From JAEXNA01 sp050486105 (lineage in GTDB: Bacteria; Vulcanimicrobiota; Xenobia; Xenobiales; JADMJV01): a stretch of DNA of 11,715 nt. The DNA lies in assembly GCA_050486105.1 (NCBI GenBank), contig JBJHCR010000206.1, positions 1 through 11,715 on the forward strand, written 5' to 3'. Below, one piece after another: positions 6,415 through 11,715 of this stretch. The notes below the pieces were generated by a model. That model had not been told where the DNA came from and did not search any database. It was given only the letters and a program-made list of their open reading frames with translations. Made by a program: the position numbers and the translations under genes. The first letter of the stretch is position 1; the number at the start of each line of letters is the position of its first letter.

Positions 6415-6490
6415 ACGGACAGGGTTTGAAAAATATCTGAAAGAGTGTAAACATTCGGTGACAAGGGTGAGTCTCAAGGGTCGAGTGTCT

Positions 6491-6530
6491 CAGAAACAAG
6501 CAGGGCCCCGGAAAAGGTTCCGAAGCCCTG
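6491..6530 (-). terminator. Strong rho-independent terminator of the Ser/Gly-rich protein gene
   Basis: On the minus strand CAGGGCTTCGGAA pairs with TTCCGGGGCCCTG over 13 base pairs, two of them G-U, around a CCTT loop (hairpin at 6501-6530). A T-rich tail CTTGTTTCTG (6500 down to 6491) follows. It begins 19 nt after the TAA stop at 6550-6552, so transcription of the upstream gene should end before the esterase gene. Confidence 0.75.
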
Positions 6531-6549
6531 ATTCGAAGAGATGGTGAGT

Positions 6550-7230
6550 TTACTGAGCCCCGCCGCCTCCGCCTGAGTTGCCGTTGGAGTCTCCACCGCC
6601 GGATGCTCCAGAACCTCCACTGCCACCCCCGGAGGAGGATCCCTCGGCTCCACCCGGAGAGGTACCGGCTGAAGAGGAGTCGCTGGAAGAGTTGCTGCCG
6701 GAGGTGCTCGAGGAGTCACTACTGCTGGAACTGCTGGCACTGCTAGAGCTACTGGAACTCGAACTTGAACTGGAACTGGCCGTTGAGCTCGAACTGCTGC
6801 TGGAGATTCCCAGAGCTTCCCCTATGGAGCTTGCCACCGAGCCTAAAGCCCCGCCGATGGCACCCACAGCCGAGCCGATTCCGTCGGCCAGACCGCTCAG
6901 GCCTTGACCTATGGCAGCGCCGATTCCGCTCCCTTGGCCTCCACCGAGAAAGCCACCCGCTATGCCCGCCAGAGCACCAAAAGGAGTGGCTCCGAGGGCG
7001 GCCTGCATAGCCGTTCCGGCCAGATTGCCGAAATTCGGAGATCCCGTAGAGAAGGCTCCCGCAGGATTGGAGAGTGCACCAACGAGATCGCCAACCTGAT
7101 TGCCCATGACGGCTGTAGCCAGAGCCTGCATGGCCTCGGCAGGACTCGATTGGCCGACGGCAGAGGAGGTCGTCGGAGTTCCACTTAGGGCTTGTCCTAT
7201 AAAACTGTTGGCTATTGAGCCTATATCCAT
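6550..7230 (-). CDS. Gly/Ala-rich protein with long polyserine tract and Gly-rich tail; function unknown
   Basis: A 226-residue low-complexity protein I cannot assign to a family. Residues 1-65 are mixed polar and hydrophobic (starting MDIGSIANSFIGQALSG). Residues about 66-142 form a Gly/Ala-rich stretch with glycine-zipper spacing (GALAGIAGGFLGGG, GIGAAIGQGLSGLADGIG, AVGAIGGALGSVASSIGEALG). Residues 143-191 are mostly serine (26 of 29 in 143-171), and 192-226 are Gly/Ser-rich. By my reading it contains no Lys, Arg, His, Cys, Trp or Tyr, only about nine acidic residues, and no classical signal peptide. AAGGAG lies 5 nt before the ATG and a strong terminator follows, so it is a real and probably well-expressed gene. 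The zipper region recalls pore-forming or bacteriocin-like peptides and surface proteins, but this is analogy only. It lies just downstream of an ABC export operon. Confidence 0.75.
   Translation of the reverse strand: MDIGSIANSFIGQALSGTPTTSSAVGQSSPAEAMQALATAVMGNQVGDLVGALSNPAGAFSTGSPNFGNLAGTAMQAALGATPFGALAGIAGGFLGGGQGSGIGAAIGQGLSGLADGIGSAVGAIGGALGSVASSIGEALGISSSSSSSTASSSSSSSSSSSSSASSSSSSDSSSTSGSNSSSDSSSAGTSPGGAEGSSSGGGSGGSGASGGGDSNGNSGGGGGAQ
6658..6804 (-). repeat. Serine-codon low-complexity tract with diversified hexanucleotide repeats
   Basis: This stretch encodes residues 143-191. Serine codons switch repeatedly between the AGY and TCN sets. Four back-to-back NGAACT hexamers on the plus strand (6754-6777) read AGT-TCN in the gene. 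The unit is kept while its wobble base varies, suggesting old repeat expansion followed by synonymous drift or selection against a perfect, slippage-prone repeat. Confidence 0.7.
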
Positions 7231-7235
7231 GTTTT

Positions 7236-7241
7236 CTCCTT
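7236..7241 (-). promoter_or_regulatory. Strong ribosome binding site of the Ser/Gly-rich protein gene
   Basis: On the minus strand AAGGAG lies 5 nt before the ATG at 7230, close to ideal, and fixes the start. The 7242-7362 gap beyond it should hold this gene's promoter, but I find no confident -35/-10 pair, and no clear terminator for the export operon. Confidence 0.8.
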
Positions 7242-7362
7242 AGAATTCTTCTTGGGTCCAAGCTAACAGGAACAGTTCGAGATAACTAGCGAAAAATGGA
7301 CTAGAGTATGAACTCCAGGTTACAAGTTTATTACCGAATCTGATTGCAGCCAGAAGAAGATC

Positions 7363-8721
7363 TCAGTCAACAGCGACTTCGAGCCCTTCAGTGAGCAAAG
7401 GAGAAGGGTTGTCTACGACCCTATCGCCATCGGAGAGTTCTCCTTCAAGAATCTCCCAGTACCGGTCGCCCTTGGTACCGACCACCACCTGGATGGAGCG
7501 GAGCTTGGAATCGCTGGTCACCTTCCAAACAGAGTAGTCGGCGTCCCGTCTGATGAAGGCCGAGGTCGGCAGCGACAGGGCGGTCTTCTGAGCTAGAACA
7601 AACCGAGCCCAAAGCTCATACCCGGCCCCTAACTCTGGAGGAGGATCCAGGAGGCCGATCCACACTCGAACGCGCTGCTGTTCTACCCCCAAACTTGAGC
7701 GTTTGGTGAATCCCTGGGGCTCCTTGAGTCGGACCTCACCTTTCAAGGGACTCGGAAAGGCCGTGCCCGGGTCCAGCACCACCGGAGTTCCCCTCTGCAA
7801 CCTCAAGGCATCTTGGGACAAAACATCGCAGACCACCTCTAGGTCCTCTAATCGACCCAGGGTGAGCAACACCGTTCCCGCTACCAGTTCCTGAGGCCCT
7901 CGCAGGTGCCGCTCTAGAATTGTGCCATTGATTGGGGAGAGGATCTCGCTCTGGGCCTTCCTATAGCGGTCAAGGTCCCTTTGGCTCTCAAGTTCGGAAA
8001 GAGTGAGCCGAGCGATGTCCGAATCTCGACTCCTTTGGTCCAGGCGCGCTCGAGCGTTGGTCAACATCACCTCCACTTCGGCGATGCGGGCTTCCAAGGC
8101 GGCCTTTTCCGCCAGTCTGGCTTCGAGGAGCGCTGAGCTCTCCTGAACAACCGATTCGGCTCTTTCCAGCTCTCGAGTAGGTAAGGCTCCCTCTCCCACT
8201 AGAACTGTCACTCTCTGCAGTTCTCGTTGACTGTTGGCCAGGACGAGCCTGGCGGCAGAGATGGCCGGTTCGGAACGTCGATACTCAGCCCGAAGGGCCT
8301 CGACTCTCTGCCGAGCGGCTTGAACCTCTCCTTCTTCGAGTCTCAGGTCTGAAGCCAGCGCTTGCTGAATTTGTTGGGATTCTAGGCGTGCAGCCTGAGC
8401 ATCCAAGCCGAGATCCAAAGGTACCGAATCGAAAGAGACCAATTTCTCACCAATCCGAACCGAATCTCCAGGCTCCCAGTCGATCCGTTCAACCCGGCCA
8501 CTGACTGGAAGGGAAACTGGATAGTCTCGCCGGAGCACCGTCTCTGCCCGCTCAGAAAAGCTGACTTCTATGCGGCGACTCTCCACCGAAACAGCCGTCA
8601 CTCGGGTGGGCTGCTGGCACCCGGCTAGCAGCAAGAGGGTGCAAAGGAGACTCACGGCCATCAAAGGGCTACATCTCCGTCCCCACGATTGTCTTGTTCT
8701 TCTCAGCATGAGCCTACCCAC
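7363..8721 (-). CDS. Lipoprotein membrane-fusion (periplasmic adaptor) protein, HlyD/MacA/DevB-like
   Basis: Adaptor that would link the ABC permease to an outer-membrane channel; 452 residues. The N-terminus is basic, then hydrophobic, ending in the lipobox LAGC (32-35), so the mature protein likely starts at lipidated C35. Order: first lipoyl half about 67-107 (VSGRVERIDWEPGDSVRIGEKLVSFD), long alpha-helical hairpin about 108-255 rich in Ala, Arg, Glu and Leu heptads, second lipoyl half about 258-290 (ILSPINGTILERHLRGPQELVAGTVLLTLG), then beta-barrel and membrane-proximal domains ending GDRVVDNPS..LTEGLEV. The longest start is GTG at 8721, overlapping the permease stop by one base (TAGTG). 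An ATG at 8709, four codons in, is an equally good start and leaves the signal peptide intact. No TolC-like gene is visible. Confidence 0.9.
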   Translation of the reverse strand: MGRLMLRRTRQSWGRRCSPLMAVSLLCTLLLLAGCQQPTRVTAVSVESRRIEVSFSERAETVLRRDYPVSLPVSGRVERIDWEPGDSVRIGEKLVSFDSVPLDLGLDAQAARLESQQIQQALASDLRLEEGEVQAARQRVEALRAEYRRSEPAISAARLVLANSQRELQRVTVLVGEGALPTRELERAESVVQESSALLEARLAEKAALEARIAEVEVMLTNARARLDQRSRDSDIARLTLSELESQRDLDRYRKAQSEILSPINGTILERHLRGPQELVAGTVLLTLGRLEDLEVVCDVLSQDALRLQRGTPVVLDPGTAFPSPLKGEVRLKEPQGFTKRSSLGVEQQRVRVWIGLLDPPPELGAGYELWARFVLAQKTALSLPTSAFIRRDADYSVWKVTSDSKLRSIQVVVGTKGDRYWEILEGELSDGDRVVDNPSPLLTEGLEVAVD

Positions 8722-11135
8722 TATTCCCTAATCTTGAGAACTTCAAGCCAGTTCATACTCTTGATCAGGCGTCCCAGAATGAGCTGAGATGCCAACAGAA
8801 AGGCTGATATAATGGCTGTGGCTTGAAGTACGATCTCAAAAGACATGACGAAAGGAAAACGAAAAATTTCGGTGTCGTAGGCTCGTGTGATGGCATAGGT
8901 CAGCGCCGCCCCTCCACCCCAACCGGCGACCACCCCTAGAAAATTTAAAAGGAGGCTTTCTCCGCTGAAGATGGCCGTCACTCCCCCAGGAGTGTAACCG
9001 AGAACTCGCAGTGTGCCAATCTCCCGCTCCCGTTCGGCCACAGCTACAAGAGCGGTGTTCAGCACCGCACCAAAGCCCAAGAACCCACAGAAAATGATGA
9101 TCACAAAAAGCATGGTCCCCATGTTTTGCTCCAGCAGTTCCTCCATTTGTCTCAAGGAATCCGAACGCCAGGTGAGGTTCAAGACTTCGGGTCGCTCAGA
9201 CAGGGTTTTCACCAGCCCTTCCCGCTGCTCGAGGTCCACCATGAGGAGAACCGTATTCCAAACCTGGGTCTCTCCGATCAGACGTGAAAGCGCTTCGGCT
9301 CGGGCGTACACTCCGAGACCCAAGGAGGTTTCTACCAACCCAAGGACGGGCAGTTCAACCGTGCGACGAGTCCCCGAACGCAGTTCTACTTGCAATAGTG
9401 ATCCCTCGGAAACCCCCAGAACTTCGGCGAGCTTCCGCGAGAGAAAGAGGCCGTCGCCCGATTCGGCAAAGCGCTCTACGTGCTCTGGGGACAGCCGCAG
9501 GGGATTCTCCATGGTGGGATGGTCCTCGAAGCCTCGAATGACTACCTCACGTTTGGGATTCTGTGAGTTTCCGGACACTCTCATAGAGGCGGGTACGCTC
9601 AGTTGACCTTCCACTTCTCTGACCCCAGGAAGAAGCTCAAGCTCCCGTTGGAGCTCGAACACCGAAAGAGGCTCTCGAAGTGAGATGCTGGCGTCGAATC
9701 GCTGGGCGACACGGAACTCTTTATCGATCAGAACGGTCACCGCCTGACCTAGAGCTAGAGACTCAACCATGATCGCTGTGGCTACGAAAGACGAACCCAG
9801 AGTGACCAGGCTTCGAAACGGATTCCGAAAGATGGCTCGTAGGATCAGCTTGGCTGAAAATGGTAAACGGCGCCAGATCAGGGCCATGGGTCCTCTCTCT
9901 AGGATTATTCGACCGCCCTTCTCTGGAGGCGGAGGTCGCATGGCCGAAGCCGGAGACAAACGGGTGGCGGAAACCACTCCGAACACCGTACCCAATAGGG
10001 CAAATCCCAAGGAGAGCCCCACCGAAACGAAGACCAGGTCCGGGTAGAAGCGCGACTCATAGATGGGAAGCTCGTACACCGTGCGATAGAGCCCCAGGAG
10101 GTTTTCTTGCAGCCAGCGACCCAATGCAACCCCCAGAACGGCCGCAGCTAGACCCACCGCGATGCCAAAGCCGAGATAGTGAAAGGTGATGGCCCCGGTG
10201 GGATAGCCCAGGGCCTTGAGGGTCCCGATAACCGTCCTCTGACCGGCCACGATTCGTCCGATGACCACGTTCAAGACTACCGCCACGATGATCAGGCAAA
10301 GGCTGGGCATAACCCAGGCGCTGACCCGGAGGCCCACGATGTCGCTCTCCAGGAAGTTTACGCTCAAGAATTGGTCCTGCTCCACGGAATCGAACACTCC
10401 GTAGACGTGCAGCCGCTCCTTGAGCCGCTCCAAGACCGCTTTGCGAGCCTCGGGGTGCCCCCTGACCTCGGAACTGAAGCTCCCCAGGATCTGATTGTAA
10501 GAATTCTCCAGTTCTCCAGCCTCTTGAAGCTGTCGCATAGGTACAAAGAGAACCGCTGATCTCAAGGGGTCGGGTGCCAAGCTCCCTCCCGGTGCCAAGA
10601 CGTAGACCCACTCTGGTGACTGGACCGCCCCGATGAGCCGAAGCCGCTCGCGCTGACCCAGGATCACCGTATTCACAGTGTCTCCCGAAGCGAAGCCGTG
10701 CTCGGCAAAGAAGGCCGAAGAAGCGTAGGCCTCATTGGTTCGCAAAGTTTCAAGACCCTCACCCAAAACCGGCTTGAGTTTGTTAAAGCGCTTGCCATCG
10801 ATAGGGATCCCGATCATGGTGGCCTGGATCGGGTCTGGGAAATCCTCCACTTCGACCCGAGCCTCCAAGGCGACTGACCCTTCTAGGGATTCGATTCCCG
10901 GCTCTTCGGCCAGTTGGGCTATCAGGTTCTCCGGTACCGCTTTGACGGTGATGCGAAATTCCGCTAAGGAATATTCCGAATAAAAACTGTCCCGAGCGTC
11001 CCGCAGGTCGAAATAGACTCCAAACATGGCCACCAAAAACGAGATCCCAAGCACTCCGATGAAGGTCAGAGCACCAAGGGAGGTCTTGCGAGCCCAGAGA
11101 TCGCGGAGGAGCTTCTTGAGAAGCTGGAGATTCAT
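8721..11135 (-). CDS. FtsX/MacB-type ABC transporter permease with two FtsX modules
   Basis: Membrane component of a type VII (mechanotransmission) ABC system, 804 residues. About eight membrane segments fit the duplicated FtsX layout: about 20-41, 270-294, 318-340 and 366-390, then 440-465, 674-697, 722-748 and 764-788. Large extracytoplasmic domains lie between the first and second segments of each half (about 42-268 and 466-672), like MacB periplasmic domains. Each half carries the same cytoplasmic coupling motif: GQRTVIGTLKALGYPTG (298-314) and EREREIGTLRVLGYTPGG (701-718). It starts 4 bp inside the ATPase gene (ATGA overlap) and its stop touches the adaptor start, so the three are translationally coupled. 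Exported substrate unknown: lipid, lipoprotein, peptide, glycolipid or drug all occur in relatives. LolC/E and DevC are usually about half this size. Confidence 0.93.
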   Translation of the reverse strand: MNLQLLKKLLRDLWARKTSLGALTFIGVLGISFLVAMFGVYFDLRDARDSFYSEYSLAEFRITVKAVPENLIAQLAEEPGIESLEGSVALEARVEVEDFPDPIQATMIGIPIDGKRFNKLKPVLGEGLETLRTNEAYASSAFFAEHGFASGDTVNTVILGQRERLRLIGAVQSPEWVYVLAPGGSLAPDPLRSAVLFVPMRQLQEAGELENSYNQILGSFSSEVRGHPEARKAVLERLKERLHVYGVFDSVEQDQFLSVNFLESDIVGLRVSAWVMPSLCLIIVAVVLNVVIGRIVAGQRTVIGTLKALGYPTGAITFHYLGFGIAVGLAAAVLGVALGRWLQENLLGLYRTVYELPIYESRFYPDLVFVSVGLSLGFALLGTVFGVVSATRLSPASAMRPPPPEKGGRIILERGPMALIWRRLPFSAKLILRAIFRNPFRSLVTLGSSFVATAIMVESLALGQAVTVLIDKEFRVAQRFDASISLREPLSVFELQRELELLPGVREVEGQLSVPASMRVSGNSQNPKREVVIRGFEDHPTMENPLRLSPEHVERFAESGDGLFLSRKLAEVLGVSEGSLLQVELRSGTRRTVELPVLGLVETSLGLGVYARAEALSRLIGETQVWNTVLLMVDLEQREGLVKTLSERPEVLNLTWRSDSLRQMEELLEQNMGTMLFVIIIFCGFLGFGAVLNTALVAVAEREREIGTLRVLGYTPGGVTAIFSGESLLLNFLGVVAGWGGGAALTYAITRAYDTEIFRFPFVMSFEIVLQATAIISAFLLASQLILGRLIKSMNWLEVLKIRE

Positions 11136-11715
11136 TCCGAGCCCAGGCCACCCGCAGTCATGGAAACGATCTTGCCATCGGCGATCACCGCCACCCGATC
11201 GGCGTGCTCGGTGGATTCCTGATTGTGGGTGATGACCACCACCGTTCGGCCAAACTCTTTATTCACCCGATTCAAGAGATCGAGCACCTGAACTCCCGTC
11301 TCCGAATCGAGATTGCCGGTCGGCTCGTCGCACAGCAAGAGTTCAGGGTTGGAGGCCAAGGCCCGAGCGATGGCCACCCTTTGCTGTTGTCCTCCCGACA
11401 GCTGAGACGGGAAATGATCCCCTCGATCTTGCAAGCCCACCAATTCGAGAGCCACCCAGGCGTTGAAAGGACCGGGTCGTTGGTTGAGAGCGGTGGCCAC
11501 CTGAACGTTCTCCAGGGCTGTGAGAGTCGGGATCAGATTGAAGAATTGAAAGACGAAACCCACATAGTTGCGACGGAACTTGGTCAACATGGAGTCTTTA
11601 GCTCGGGCCAAGGACCAGATCGGTCGGCCATCGGGTGGGGGATAGAAGTCGACCTCGCCGTGACTCGGGCGGTCCATGCCGCCCAAGATATTCAGCAGAG
11701 TACTCTTGCCTGAGC
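11132..11715 (-). CDS. ABC transporter ATP-binding protein (MacB/LolD/DevA-like), N-terminus beyond window edge
   Basis: The gene is cut by the right edge; the frame stays open to 11713, with the start outside. The first visible codons give SGKSTLLNILGGMDRPSHGEV, the end of Walker A and the helix after it. Then come the Q-loop FQFFNLIPTLTALENV, the signature LSGGQQQRVAIARAL, Walker B LLLCDEPTGNLD and the switch histidine in VVVITHN. All catalytic motifs are intact. The NLIPTLTALENV segment is typical of the LolD/MacB/FtsE group. The TGA stop overlaps the permease ATG (ATGA), so the two proteins are probably made in fixed ratio and form one complex. The internal ATG at 11686 lies after Walker A and is not the start. 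Confidence 0.93.
   Translation of the reverse strand, partial: SGKSTLLNILGGMDRPSHGEVDFYPPPDGRPIWSLARAKDSMLTKFRRNYVGFVFQFFNLIPTLTALENVQVATALNQRPGPFNAWVALELVGLQDRGDHFPSQLSGGQQQRVAIARALASNPELLLCDEPTGNLDSETGVQVLDLLNRVNKEFGRTVVVITHNQESTEHADRVAVIADGKIVSMTAGGLGSE

Noticed and set aside
6022..6477. 151-codon minus-strand ORF overlapping the esterase start
   Set aside because: Wrong frame relative to the esterase; the esterase N-terminal module is coherent and this translation is not.
6578..6907. Plus-strand ORF rich in Pro, Glu and Leu opposite the Ser/Gly protein gene
   Set aside because: Its Leu/Glu/Pro composition is what antisense reading of serine and glycine codons gives. The opposite strand has the good ribosome binding site and terminator.
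7242..7362. Short inverted CTAG-containing repeats and several A/T-rich hexamers as promoter of the Ser/Gly protein gene
   Set aside because: No -35/-10 pair with proper spacing reaches a convincing match, and the inverted repeats are imperfect and very short.
9013..9606. 197-codon plus-strand ORF inside the permease gene
   Set aside because: Antisense to the second FtsX half; Ser/Arg-rich shadow translation without domain features.
11132..11686. ABC ATPase starting at the internal ATG at 11686
   Set aside because: The frame continues upstream through SGKST of Walker A, so the real start lies beyond the window.
11204..11713. 169-codon plus-strand ORF at the right edge
   Set aside because: Antisense to the ABC ATPase, whose Walker B, signature and switch motifs are all intact on the other strand.

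Overview
The window comes from a bacterium, most likely a diderm (Gram-negative-type cell envelope). One encoded export adaptor has a lipoprotein signal peptide and pairs with an ABC transporter of the MacB/LolCDE/DevBCA kind. Base composition is moderately GC-rich by eye. I cannot assign a phylum from the sequence alone. The genes run in two convergent blocks that meet near position 4,500.

Plus-strand block (1-4429): an NAD biosynthesis locus. It starts with an NrtR-type regulator (degenerate Nudix-like sensor domain plus winged helix). An intergenic control region follows, with a perfect 11-bp-arm palindrome sitting inside the promoter. Then comes the complete de novo quinolinate operon: nadB and nadA together make quinolinate from aspartate and dihydroxyacetone phosphate, and nadC converts quinolinate to nicotinate mononucleotide. 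NrtR probably senses an NAD-related ligand and represses nadABC by binding the palindrome. A second, degraded copy of the same motif lies 25 bp downstream in the leader. nadA is best started at the ATG at 1064, behind a strong ribosome binding site, and not at the upstream ATG at 1031. No nadD or nadE lies in the window.

Minus-strand block (11715 down to 4539): an export operon runs from the right edge as ABC ATPase (cut by the edge), an 804-residue FtsX/MacB-type permease and a lipoprotein membrane-fusion adaptor, with overlapping start and stop codons. Next is a monocistronic-looking gene for a very unusual 226-residue Gly/Ala/Ser protein with a long serine tract and no Lys, Arg, His, Cys, Trp or Tyr. 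It has a near-perfect ribosome binding site and a strong intrinsic terminator. Then come an alpha/beta-hydrolase esterase with an N-terminal module that may be carbohydrate-binding, a small coiled-coil protein, and a small single-pass membrane protein.

The most unusual items are the Ser/Gly protein, with its diversified hexanucleotide repeat, and the tandem operator arrangement at nadA. I see no mobile elements, CRISPR arrays, tRNA or rRNA genes. I did not find convincing evidence of a wholly new multi-gene system.
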